Source of the DNA: Arenicola marina
Taxonomy: Eukaryota > Annelida > Polychaeta > Arenicolidae
Direction: 5' to 3'
DNA length: 64,000 nucleotides
Assembly: GCA_964019135.1 (NCBI GenBank)
Contig: OZ025265.1
Coordinates: forward strand, 27,565,143 to 27,629,142
This document shows, piece after piece, positions 52,601 through 64,000 of the stretch; the first letter of the stretch is position 1; the number at the start of each line of letters is the position of its first letter. The notes beneath the pieces were generated by a model. The model worked only from the letters and a program-made list of their open reading frames with translations. It was not told the DNA's origin and made no database searches. Made by a program: the position numbers and the translations under genes.

Positions 52601-55600
52601 TTCCATCTCTCGCCAGATGGTGCTCTTCATAATCACGACCATGTTCGGCGAGTAGCGTGAAATTCAATACTTCAACCTGACTATGTCTGCACGTGTGAAT
52701 AACTTATAACGACTTTAAAAAAATGTAATATATTCGTGGACTCTTTGGAAAGCAATATGGATGCCTTTCTGAAAGGTCGCTGGTACAACAGTCAATGTTA
52801 ATGTGTTGCATGTTTTTTTTTATCAGACTACATTGTTTTCATTTTTTGAAAAGTGTTGCTGACCACATGAATATGTATGGAAACTATTTGTTGTTACAAG
52901 CACTGCTATGGAAGTTCCTTCTTGGCCAATGTTGCTGTCTTGTGCGTTTTAATACCTGAAATGCTAATAAATAAATACACTGCAGACAACAACCTTCTTA
53001 CTTAATGGTGTCCAGTGTTGTATAATATATATATCTTACCATATATGTAGTTCATGCGCACACTCGTCTTGTAAACACATCATGTTTAGCGAGCAAGACT
53101 ATCTTCTATAGTAACACACATGTATATACGAAGATAGACACAAATTAAGTTAAGAACTTCATATACATATGTTTGAAAATCGTGGACCCCTGGGCGATAA
53201 TATCAATTTCTCACGAAACTCAATTTTCATTTCTAACGGTAGAGTATGATGCTTCGAATAAAATCTAGATGACCATGAACATGATTAAACCATCTCATTT
53301 TCGAAAAAAGTGTCAAAGATACGAATAGCACAAAAGTCTTCTTCACCGCAAGGTACCGTCCGCTTTCGATTCACGTCCTGATATCGCCCACTTGGCGGTG
53401 GCAGTGTCGTTTGTTCACTTTTGCAAACAAAGATCAGTGGTTTTCTCCCAAACTCTCCCGGGTCTACTGACCTTAATTGTTCTTGACAAATATACTGCAG
53501 GCTCACCAGGTCAAGTATTCTAGTATATTTACATTATATCAGACATACCATCCTGACGTTACTTTTGTAACTTATAGTAAATGAAATACAAAGCAATGCA
53601 TTTATTAGTAGATAATAAATAGATACTATATACCGGTAGGCAAAATGATGAATATTACAATGGAACTTACATTTAACAGTTGATCAAATTATAATTTTTC
53701 CCAATCAGATCACGTAACTTGTTATTTAATAATCCTTACATCGCATGCTTTACGATCAATGACTGCCTTCTAAATACAATAGAACACCAAGGAAGTTTTT
53801 GAATTACAAAGAATAACAAGATTTACGTAGTAAATCCATTTTATGAAAATACCAGATCCATCATAATATTTTGGGTACAGGTTCCGTGGGCCCCAACGCA
53901 TGGGTGGCAACGCTATGACTTTGTCAATCAGTGGGCTCGAGACGGTCGAGTCGGTCGAGGGAAGCTTCATAAATGTAGGCTTAATTACCCCAGTTTTTCA
54001 AGATCCCAATATGTATCCAAATATTACTTGGTCTACTCTTCTGTGTAAAAATTGCATGATATGCCATTGCCCACTCACAACGAGTTTAGACTCCATTTAA
54101 ATCATAGACTCCGCCCACACCAAACATACATACCTCAGCCATATATCTGTTTTGAAAATATATATATATACGTTATGTGAGTCTCTTGTAAGTTGTCGGA
54201 GGGCACCACATGTGTTTGACGTATATTGTGTCCGCAACATGCACAACCTCAACGCGTTCCGTTCTGATCGTTCGATAAAATGCCTGCACTGATGGTGATT
54301 ATGTGCATATAGGCCCAGTACAGCAACATCTCGCCGTCGCTAAGTGGAGCTCCCTTCCTTCATTCACACCGACGTGAGGCCAGGATTCTAGATGTAAAGC
54401 AATCTTTAAGCTGACGTATATGTTACGCAAAGACAGAGACAGGGAACCAGACTACCTGCGCAAGAGCTAGGTGCCGAAGGGTGGGTCCATTGCGGAAAGC
54501 TTAGCGATATGGTTAACAATATTTAGGAAATATAGCTGCCCAAAACGGATAGACGACATATGTTTCCTTTGCGCCATCACGATGACGAATATTTGTTACG
54601 ACGGGACAACAGGGCTGAGAAAGTAACGTTTTTTCGCATTTCCAAAACGAGGCATTATGACGACACACGGATTCTCCCCGGTGACAACGTTGACGCGACG
54701 CTTCACACAAAAAAACTTACAAAGAATGAAGAAACTTTGTCTTTCTATGATCCCAAAGTGATACGAAAACGTCCAACTGGTTTATATTTTACCTTTACCG
54801 TGTGGTTTAACGACGCATCAGAGCATAGACGACATGTTTAGGTGGCTCTGATGTTTAGGTGGCTCTGATGCTAGCGGTTCTCTTACCTTAATCAGAGTCT
54901 CCTGCGTCAAGCAGTCTTTTTTTCCCCCCATAATGTACCAAATGAAATGTTTGCTTTGACGAAATAAATGACATTGAATCTGAATCTGTTTTTCCTTTGC
55001 GCCATCCCAATGACGAATATTTGTTACGACGGGACAACAGGGCTCAGAAAGTAACGTTTTCTTGCATTTCCAAAACGAGGCATTATGACGTCACACGGAT
55101 TCTCCCCGGTGACAACGTTGACCCGACGCTTCACACAAAAAACTTACAAAGAATGAAGAAACTTTGTCTTTCCATGATCCCAAAGTGATACGAAAACGTC
55201 CAACTGGTTTATATTTTACCTTTACCGTGTGGTTTAATGCCGTATCAGTGTGTTGTTACTCCATGCACTGCACATGGAAGAATGGTTAAGTCGATCACTT
55301 GCTCTCGCCATTTTTGTTGTTTGCCGAGGCATGTGAAACTCTGTGACGTCACCCGCTGTTTTAGGGAACTCGCGAAAGCCCGGGTGCAGGGCTAAATTTA
55401 AAACGCTATTTTTAGCTTTCGAGTGTTTGGAACACGGATTTATCCTTGGATATTCCCAAAGTTCTGCGCTTAATCGCCTCCAAATATTTTAACGTACACC
55501 TCCCGTAGCCATGTTTAGTGAAATGTTACTCATCGGCTTTAGAATATAACTGGAAAGAAATTGACTGATAGCTGCCTATGCATCAACATGGAGCACGTGT

Positions 55601-58600
55601 GTTTGTTTGTTTGTCCCCAAAACTGAAGTCTCGCGGCCCGATCGCGAGACCTATACAGCAAATTATTCAGTGCCACGTTATGAAGTAGCGATACATTTAC
55701 AGGAAACCATTTCCATTCTGAGTGATGATACCGCGGTTTTTGACATGATGCGGGAATCGCTCGGTGACCGCGTGTTATCAAGTATCTGCAGCTGTTCCAC
55801 GCTACCCCCTCCGCACTATTCCAATCTCTTATCTCGCAGTCTTTCTACCACAGTAACTGTAATGATTAATTGGTTTGTCCTTCATATCAGTTCCTTTCAT
55901 TTGCAATGAATAAAATTTTCCCGCAAAGTAAGGGGGAACTTTCTTGCTACATCCCAGATAACATGCCAACCGTGGTTCCACGTTGACACCGTTGACATTG
56001 GCTTCCATGGATGGCCCAACGTTGGATCTTCGTTGGCTTACGCGTTGGGCCAACGTTGGTTTCGCATTGGCTTCCATGAATGGCCCAACGTTGGATATTT
56101 GTTGGCTTATGCATTGGGCCAACGTTGGTTTGGCATTGGCTTCCATGCGTGGCCCAACGTTGGATCTTTGTTGGCTAATGCATTAGGTTATCGTTGGTTT
56201 GGCCATGACTTCTACGTGATTGGCCCAACATTGGATCTTTGTTGGCTAAAGAATTGGGCCATTACTGGTTTGGCATTGGCTTCCCTGAATGGCCCAGCGT
56301 TGGATGTTTGTTGGTTAATGCATTAATTGGATTATCGATCGTCGGTTCTCGTGAACAAGGCATGGGCAATATGGCTATATTCTGGCATATTGGCGTCCAT
56401 GCCCTGTCCAATAGACCTATAGATTTTAAAGTGGATTCCAATAATGCTGCGCATTTTGACTGGGGAAGTTCCGGGCCATGCCTCACCCTGGTGGTGGACA
56501 AGAAGACCCAGCGCTCAGGGTCTCAGCGAATTTACGGAGGTGCGTCCACTGGGGGGCGTACGTATATGCCTACATAAATAGCGCGCTTTCGGGCGTCTGT
56601 GAAAAGTCCCGATCTCCCGGCAGAGGGCGTTACGCTTACGCCATAGTCCACAGTGATGTGAGGAACGAGCTCCATTTGCTGGCAGATTGGTGAAAAGTAT
56701 GTATTGATCGAATGTCGTAAACGCGTTGCATTTAGATATATAGATCACTGTAATTATGTAACGCTGGCCCTTAAATATATGACCTGCATGCATATGAAAA
56801 ATCTATTATGTCACAAGAACAAGGGAACATTTTAGATATATGTCATGTCGTAAAGCGCGATCTATTTCGGCGTCCGTTCACTGCAAATATAGGCGTGAAA
56901 GTCTTGGAAAATGTTGGCGTTACCCGAGGTAAGCTAAAGTTTATGTTAATGTTATAATGCTTAAGTGAGTACATTTATGTCTACTCAAACTTAGATCTAC
57001 TTTGGTGTCAGGAATCAGGTTAATTGTTTAATCTTAGACCACATTCTTATCTTCGCCCACACACATGGATTTTAGATCTATCCCAATCATAATGCTTGCG
57101 GCTTTTGTTATAGCCTAGACTCAAGCCTTATTTTAGCTGTTTAGTTTAGGCTTGGGCTACGTTGGGGCATCCTTGACCTTGGTCTAGCTCTGACATCACC
57201 AAGTCCAAGGTGAAGATGTTGACCCTAGTACAACACTTTTCAATGTAGAAAACAAGCATGGCGGGCACAGGCACAGTAAATCAGTGGAGGGGGGGAGGCC
57301 GGGGGTGGGGGGGTGGGGTGGTAGGGGGCCCCACAACGTATACTAAACGCACAAGGTGTCCAACTCCCGCTGGAACTGAGCGACAGGCACTCGCTTCAAC
57401 CCCCAACGTCGCACATTTACCGCGCTTGACGGGCCCCGTAAATGCCCCATTTCTAAGTAATTTATTTATTTCATCAATAAGTAAACGAGACCTGTATTGC
57501 CGTGTAGTCGCGACAAATAAAGAATTATGCAGCGACAACAACCAACCAACCAACCAAATTGCTGACATCGCGATAATTCGCCTGCGAGATCTCCTGTTTC
57601 CTGTCACGTATTGCGGGTCCCGGGCTGGATACCAAACCTGGCCTAAAGAAATGCGCTCACTTAGTAACAGTAACAAGGGTGTGAGGGCAATGCCATACAC
57701 ATGACAAAAAAGCTAGCATTGCATCACTAATTCACTTTGATGAATGATTATCAATCATGACAACGAACTTACCTCTCCAAATCGCCTCGACTCACTTCTT
57801 TAGACATTACTTTAAAGTTTGCTGTCTATTTCTTACACATCAATGATATTGATATATATGTGCTGCCATCGACAACAAGCAGAAGGGTCAAGTTTACTGG
57901 GCTAGGTTGGGAAGGGGTAAATACCAAAAATGGCGATACAGTGACACAAGCATAGATCTATTTGAAAAATTGACACGCGACACACTGACACGAACAAACA
58001 TATTTTTAAAATTGATAAAGGACACATTGACATAACCATATTTGAAAAATTGACATGCGACACTGGTACAAGCATATTTGAAAAATTGACAGGTAACACA
58101 CTGACACAAGCATATTTGAACAATTCACACGTGACACACTGACACAAGCATATTTAAAAAAATGACACTCGACATTGACCTCCAAATTTATCCAAAGCCC
58201 AAAATTTACTTTTCCATTTTTAATGGTTTGTACTATATAAATCCTACACGTTAGTATCTTAATTATTTATATATTTAAGAATGGCAGTTTCAAGGAAACA
58301 TCATAATGCCTTTGAAAAGAATGACCATATGATATGGGTTGTGCTCTCTGAAGAGAAAAATGAAGTCTGAATGGAGCGAGGACTCACGACCAAGGGGGTT
58401 GGTGGGGATGGGGGCGATGGAGATATCCAAAGAGGGCTCACCACTACAGAAGCCGGAGCCTCCCGCACCCTGGTCAAGCCACGGAAGCCCATCCGCCGAC
58501 AGGTTTAGTCTACAAGAATTACGTTTAACCTGTCACAGCCCTAGAAATATACATCTATGAAAATGATAATGCATGACTGTCGATGTGAATGCTTGACTTG

Positions 58601-59000
58601 TCTTTATCTGGAGAGGGCTTGGGGAGCGGGACCGTGACGCTGGCATGCTTGGCATGCTGCATGAATGCTTCGCTTGTCACGACTGCGACAAACCTTAGAA
58701 GGCAACTGGAATGCTTGAGTTTTCATGGCCGAGAGAGCTGGGCCTTGGTTTGGAGTTGGCGTTAATGCATGGTTTGTCATCGCCGTGAGAGGTCCCAAAT
58801 TACAAAAACAACAATTCATAATCGTTTCTCGAGGATAATTAAACCGTAATCCCGATTAATAGGGAAAATACGATATCACGTTCTAGTCAGGTAATAATGA
58901 GTTATATAGCACTAAGGGTCTACTGTGACCCCCTGAGATAAATAACAGATAGCGTTGAGTTTACATATATAAACTACATATATAATCATTACCGTAGACA
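52601..59000. repeat. Block B, copy 2
   Basis: Near-identical to 21723-28092, including the direct-repeat pair (54560-55255), the inverted-partner repeat (55299-55629), the 66-bp minisatellite (55953-56340), the G-rich element (57274-57350) and the 40-bp tandem repeat (57918-58173). No complete gene recognised. Confidence 0.9.
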
Positions 59001-59218
59001 AATGAAAGGCCCGTTTAGTTTTAACCAACATTTTCTGAGAGCGCACTTCAGTAGTTTGGTTGGTTTGAAGTAGAGAACTTCAAGTAGTGGAGCCAGTCGA
59101 ACCGAAGGCGCAACGTTTACTCAGGTTCAGAGAGGTTCTACTGTTGGATGCGCTGTGTTTCAGGTTAAGGACAATTACTCATGGAATAATTGCGTCCCAA
59201 GCGCTGCTGAAACGAGAT

Positions 59219-59453
59219 TCAAGATTCAAGAAACAAAACAAACCCTGATATAACGTTGGGGATGAAGGCGGGGTGGTCTTGTGATCTTGTCAAGATCTTG
59301 TGATCTTGGATGGCTTTAAGAAAGGTTCCAAGCTCGAAACGAGGCAAGACGACCACGGCATCTCCAACATAGAGGGAGCTGAAGATGATACAGACCAGAC
59401 CGTAGATGTGGAAGAAAGTTAAGACTCCCATGATGACTCCCTGTTCTCCACGC
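59219..59453 (-). pseudogene. Acyl-CoA ligase internal exon, copy 3
   Basis: Same as 28311-28545, including the in-frame stop after FVLFLES; no 10-bp duplication. Confidence 0.7.
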
Positions 59454-60112
59454 CTACACACCGGTGTCTTAAAGACGTCTGTTACCCTGGCCGAGGAGAA
59501 AGGATAATACGGAATACAGTGCCTCTGCAATTGTGCAATGTGGTAATGTGTTGTCTTATCGTGTAGCGTGCCGAGGGATGTAAGTGGCAGAATAGTATCG
59601 ATGCCACCAAACTGTAGCGTGCCGGTGGTATAGTTTGGGAAAAATGTCAGGAAGGGGGCATTTTATGCCGCGATATTGTTAGCATTCTCGGTTTAACTCA
59701 GATTAAGTAACCCAGCAATCAGGCAATACTAAAGTAGGTACAGATCAATTGATTTATTTCGGGTTAACTCGATCAAGCGATATCACATGGAGCTACTAAT
59801 ACCAAGTTCAAATATCACTGCAACTGCTGCATATATCTTCCCTCCCTAATACAATCTATCTTCTCATTGCCTAATTGCTGGCCTGAATTATCTCTCACAC
59901 TGTTTCTCTTATTTCCAAGTGAATTCTCCAAAATACATCTATCTGACCTAAGAGCTGCGTGGGCGAGGCGCAAGGAATAGAGAGAAAAGAGGTGCGCGGG
60001 CGAAGCGCTAAGAGGAGAGTAAGAGGTGCGCGGGTTAACCGCTGAGAGAGAGTGAGAGGTGCGCTGGTGCTGCGCTGCCCCCACCCCCCCCCCCCACCCC
60101 ACTCCAACTAAC

Positions 60113-60219
60113 TTTCTGGCTGTGATGCAGGCCCGTTCAGATTTTAACAGTACCGATTCACCAGTACAGATTTCACCAGTGCAGATTTCACCAGTACAGA
60201 TTTCATTGTGAGTGAAGAT
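60113..60219 (-). pseudogene. Putative acyl-CoA ligase exon, copy 3
   Basis: 107 bp; one more 15-bp unit than copy 2 and the same 1-bp loss that breaks the reading frame. Confidence 0.4.
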
Positions 60220-60809
60220 CTGCTATTTTATGTAAATTCGTGACAATTTATCCACAACAACAGCAATATAGTGACGTCGCTAGGCCTACTATGGTTTTAT
60301 TTCTCGGAGGAAGTCATGAAAAATGATTATAACCCATCCAAAGACATGCTGACATAATGCACACAGAGTAGATGCAGGCATGGGGGTGTGCCAAAAGAGG
60401 CCGGAGTAAATATTTAGTTCAAAATATTCACCTGAGATGAAAGATGTTGGCGACTAAATTAGTGTGAATCAACATAACTCCTTTGGCTTTCCCGGTAGTT
60501 CCCAAAGAATGCGGTAACACAGCTAGGTCCTCTCCGGGGTCAATGGGTGAGGGGCTGACCTCTGTGACGTCATCCCCATTACTGCGCAAGACGCTGTGTG
60601 AGAACATTTTACCTAAAAAGCTCCATTTTTCCTACAAAAAACCTACTTTAACAGCTTAGCTCGTCCCTGAAGGGGGGGGGGCGCCCACCCCCGGCGCCCC
60701 CCCCCCCCGCCCCCTGGATCCCCCACTGAATCGGGATACGAAATTCGTGACTCATTAACGATCAGCTCATCCATTCTCTATTCCTCAGTCTCTCCACGCT
60801 ATAGTTTAC

Positions 60810-61017
60810 CGACGGTGTAAGCCGAGTTGCATGTCGACATGATGCCTCCCAGATGTATGACGGCCAACAGAGCCACAGGAAACTCGAGACAGTTGTGTGT
60901 ACAGATGAAGACGAAGTCGCCCTTCCGTAGCCGCCTCTGGCGGACATTGTGTGCAACCTGCATGACGTCACGGTGAAGGTCACGGAAGGTTATCCGTCGT
61001 CCTGTTAGGCCATCGAT
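60810..61017 (-). pseudogene. Acyl-CoA ligase N-terminal exon, copy 3
   Basis: Same as 16464-16671 except for a Met-to-Ile change in GRRMTFRDL. Splice sites unchanged. Confidence 0.7.
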
Positions 61018-61544
61018 CTGTGTTCAACAAAAACATTGTCTCTCGAAATCAGTTTTTGGCAAGCGAGCCATATAAATATGGAAGTTATCAGAGACGTTTG
61101 CGGTAAAGGGCTAATACAACCTTATGAGATTATTAGCAACATGAATCCAGCGGCTGCAGTGGGGACCCATGTAAAAATATTCTATAGAATTCTAGAGAAT
61201 TGATGTTCCCTAGTGACGTTCATATATTGCAATCATCGTTGTGTTTGAACTTGTTTTCAGCAGGTAACAGATCTTATAAAAAGGTGCATAGACCTCGAAT
61301 GGGTCAGATATATCCTTGACGTTGATGGTTGCATTACGTGTCGCTCTAGACGTCTACGATATTATTTTGGCTGACTTTACGTCTGCTGCGCTTACTTGCT
61401 ACCCGTTTGCTTAGCTTTGCTGATCTCATCACATTCTCATCACTTCTTCTCTCGTCACATTCTCATCACTTTTTCTCTCGTCATATTCTCATCACTTCTT
61501 CTCTCGTCATATTCTCATTCTCATTGGGTCATTGCCATATTGCC

Positions 61545-62225
61545 ATGGCACCTCTATCAGCGATCGTGATCGGCGACTCCATTGTGAAGTACGTCGGTGA
61601 CTATTTCCCCTCTCGTGTTCTTACGAGATCTTTTTCGGGGATCACGATCGAGGATCTTTGCCAACATTTGTTGGTTAACGATTCTCCGGATGTTTGGGTC
61701 GGTACGCCACCCTGGTGGCCATTCTCGGAGAGCTGCACCCGACTTCTCGGGTGATCATATCTGCGGTGTTGCCACAGGGGGTTGAACCACTTTTCTGGTG
61801 CGTTCAATTCCCCCCACTTTCTGGAGCGATTTCATCGCTTGGCTCGTGAGTTGAACTTTGGCCTCAGGCGCCTCAGTGATACACACGAGTCTGTCTCCTT
61901 CATGGAGCATCCCGAGTTTTGGTATGGCGGTCGCCATCTCCTTTCTCGGGATGGGTTGCATTTGTCACCCACCGGTGTGTCGTGCCTCGCTGAGAGGATT
62001 ATGACGACCATCGACTCATCATATCATCGTCCATCCTTCGGTCATTCTAGTGCACCTCCTGTTCTCTCCTCAGAGGTGGACTGGCCGGTCTTACCTGCAC
62101 CCGCACCCCGTGTCTCTGTACCTGCACCCCGTCTCTCTACTCTCCCTCCTTCATCACCTCCTTCCCCACCTGCACCCCGTGTCTCTATTCTCCCTCCTTC
62201 ATCACGGGACAGGTCAAGTTCGTGA
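61545..62225 (+). pseudogene. SGNH/GDSL hydrolase-like ORF, copy 3, doubly frameshifted
   Basis: Carries the frame break shared by the other copies plus an extra base (CCACAGGGGG for CCACGGGGG, about 61775) that breaks the second frame after VLPRG. DGLHLSPTG and the Pro-rich tail remain downstream. Confidence 0.6.
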
Positions 62226-62527
62226 ATGGGCAATATAACTCAAAGGTCAAGGTCACGATGACGTCATACGTCCAAAACACATTTTCCGCTCTAGCTCTCT
62301 TAATATTGCAGCTAGAGAGCCGCAATACTCAGCTCCTCCAAATCTTTCGCGTTCCTAACATCAGATTTGACGTAGGATAAAAAGTTTTCGCGCCACAGCC
62401 TCTTGAAAATTGAAAATTTTGGATTTTTTTTTTTTTTTATAAAGTTTAAGATATCGACTCCGCCTTCTGCACAGACAATGCCACGGCCCACCGTCAGGCT
62501 AAGTTTGGGCACAAAGATGGGCAATGT

Positions 62528-62546
62528 AGGTCAAAGGTCAAGGTCA
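62528..62546 (+). promoter_or_regulatory. Composite nuclear-receptor-like motif
   Basis: Exact AGGTCAAAGGTCAAGGTCA; another exact copy is at 63454-63472. Both are copies of sites at 33438-33456 and 34366-34384. Confidence 0.4.
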
Positions 62547-63696
62547 CAGAAATTTTCAAACTTTTCTTAACCATTGAAAGATAGGACCAAAAAACGGAAA
62601 AATCGCTATAACGTTCGCAGTTTCCATTTAATCACGCTGCAAGTTATTTCACGCATTGAGCCCATTAGTACCTTCTATGGTCTTTTATTTATGCAAATCG
62701 CCCAAATAGTTTTCCCGCTAAAAATTCCCAAAGTTTAACATTGGACCCTACAGGAGCATTTTGGCGGGAAAATGGCCTCCCAATTTCTCCATGAAGGGGA
62801 CATGTCAGACAAACGACACCTTGCGTGAGACATGACATTAGTATTTGGGCCAAAGCACTATATTGATCAAGGTCACGCTTCCAAGGTCAAGGTCACGAAT
62901 CATGTTTTTCTTCGTAGCTCCGTTAATACTGTGTAAGAAATGTGGTCTCAGATTTCACTTCACATTTATAGCTTTCGAGCTATTGGATGGTTAAATTTGA
63001 CCCGAATAAAAATGGAGAAAAATCGCTGTGCCTACATAAATGCAGATAGACTTCCTGTATGTCGTGGAATAGGTACCAATTTTACTGACATCATGTGTGC
63101 CAAATACCATTCAAATCAGACCAGTGCTTTGCAGGCAAAAAAACAAAGACATGTAACATGGCCGATCCCAATATAAAGCTTCGATACGCCAAACGACTCA
63201 CGGCGCGCGGACATTTCGGCCTATACTCTGTCAGTAATGCATGTACATAGTCGACACTCGCTATATATATTCCAGTTGCACTTATCCCCAGATTTTTGTC
63301 TCCTTCTCAAGCTACGCTTGACGTTCTCGTCTGTGTGTGTGTCTGTCTGTCTGTCCGCACTCTGTAGGTCGCAAAGCGCAACATTTTGTCGTATAACTTC
63401 ACCCATCGCTAGGTATCCGACATGGCTCGGTCAAGTTCGTTAGCGGGGTATGAAGGTCAAAGGTCAAGGTCACAGGATTTTTTTCCGTTTTCCTTAACCA
63501 TTGGAAGATAGGGCCAATAATCGACAAAATGCTTACTACAGAGACAGTTTTGGAGCTAGCCCTTTGGTAAAAAACACACTTATTGTCCTCTGGCGTTTCT
63601 CATCCTGTGCCAATTTGCATCGAAATCGATTAAGAAGTTTGGTCGCTAAAAAATAGTTTAACTTGAAAAAGATCTTTAACATGGGACTCTATGAGG

Positions 63697-63896
63697 NNNN
63701 NNNNNNNNNNNNNNNNNNNNNNNNNNNNNNNNNNNNNNNNNNNNNNNNNNNNNNNNNNNNNNNNNNNNNNNNNNNNNNNNNNNNNNNNNNNNNNNNNNNN
63801 NNNNNNNNNNNNNNNNNNNNNNNNNNNNNNNNNNNNNNNNNNNNNNNNNNNNNNNNNNNNNNNNNNNNNNNNNNNNNNNNNNNNNNNNNNNNNNNN
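63697..63896. other. Assembly gap (200 N)
   Basis: Exactly 200 N, a conventional placeholder. The left side corresponds to about 34608 of copy 2 and the right side (GTACAGATCAGCG) to about 39499, so the true distance is unknown and may be nearly 5 kb. Confidence 0.98.
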
Positions 63897-64000
63897 GTAC
63901 AGATCAGCGAAACCCTGAATTGGTACCCCCCCCCCCCCCCCCAACCCCCCCCTCACCCCCCCCCCCCCACACACACACACAAACACCGGTTTGTGTCATA
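63897..64000. repeat. Continuation of the duplicated segment (as 39499-39590)
   Basis: GTACAGATCAGCGAAACCCT, a longer poly-C run, (CA)n and CAAACACCGGTTTGTGTCATA match 39499-39592, showing the third segment copy goes on beyond the window. Confidence 0.85.

Larger units (their letters stand above)
59001..63696. repeat. Block A, copy 3, with a 1.8-kb internal deletion
   Basis: Follows copy 2 at offset 30,908, then 30,928 up to about 61,190; after the junction at about 61,200 the offset drops to 29,102, so 1,826 bp (the AT block, the minus-strand ORF and the first TATA candidate) are missing. It continues past the copy-1 endpoint (as 33903-34600) until the N gap. Confidence 0.9.

Overview
This is eukaryotic, almost certainly animal, genomic DNA: coding pieces are short exons with GT/AG boundaries, most of the window is repeat-derived non-coding sequence, and a typical animal LINE and a tRNA-type SINE are present. 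The abundance of C-type lectin, acyl-CoA ligase and SGNH-hydrolase fragments among poly-C runs, minisatellites and near-identical tandem segments suggests a highly polymorphic marine invertebrate. A lancelet (Branchiostoma) is my best guess, but the sequence alone does not prove it; a mollusc or hemichordate would also fit.

Layout. 1-4848: mostly non-coding, with a decayed C-type-lectin exon (2794-3086). 4849-20490: a partial copy of a recurring block (block A) carrying minus-strand exons of a 4-coumarate-CoA-ligase-like AMP-binding enzyme and a plus-strand SGNH-hydrolase pseudogene. This copy is split by a 9.6-kb insertion (5867-15481) made of two tandem ~4.8-kb repeat units. 20491-21722: a 77-bp satellite array. 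21723-33902: block B followed by the second copy of block A. 33903-41159: dispersed and tandem repeats, palindromes and non-coding DNA. 41160-46625: a CR1/L2/Jockey-type non-LTR retrotransposon with ORF1, a frameshifted IMPACT/UPF0029-like domain, and ORF2 (endonuclease plus reverse transcriptase) interrupted by a SINE. 46811-48950: a perfect foldback element and a diverged, inverted copy of the repeat found in the 9.6-kb insertion. 49116-50723: the best host gene, a three-exon type II membrane C-type lectin (319 codons). 50773-52600: a second 77-bp array. 52601-63696: near-identical second copies of block B and block A, ending at a 200-N assembly gap (63697-63896).

The history that best fits is a ~31-kb tandem duplication whose boundaries coincide with the 77-bp satellite arrays (or two haplotypes joined in the assembly), with an older third partial copy at the left. 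The enzyme fragments lack key exons or carry frameshifts in every copy, so only the lectin looks like a gene that could be working. The most unusual items are the IMPACT-like domain attached to LINE ORF1, the lectin with a Cys-Pro-rich 9-residue repeat stalk and paired loss of a conserved disulfide, and a dispersed repeat that carries an exact 19-bp nuclear-receptor-like composite motif at nine places.
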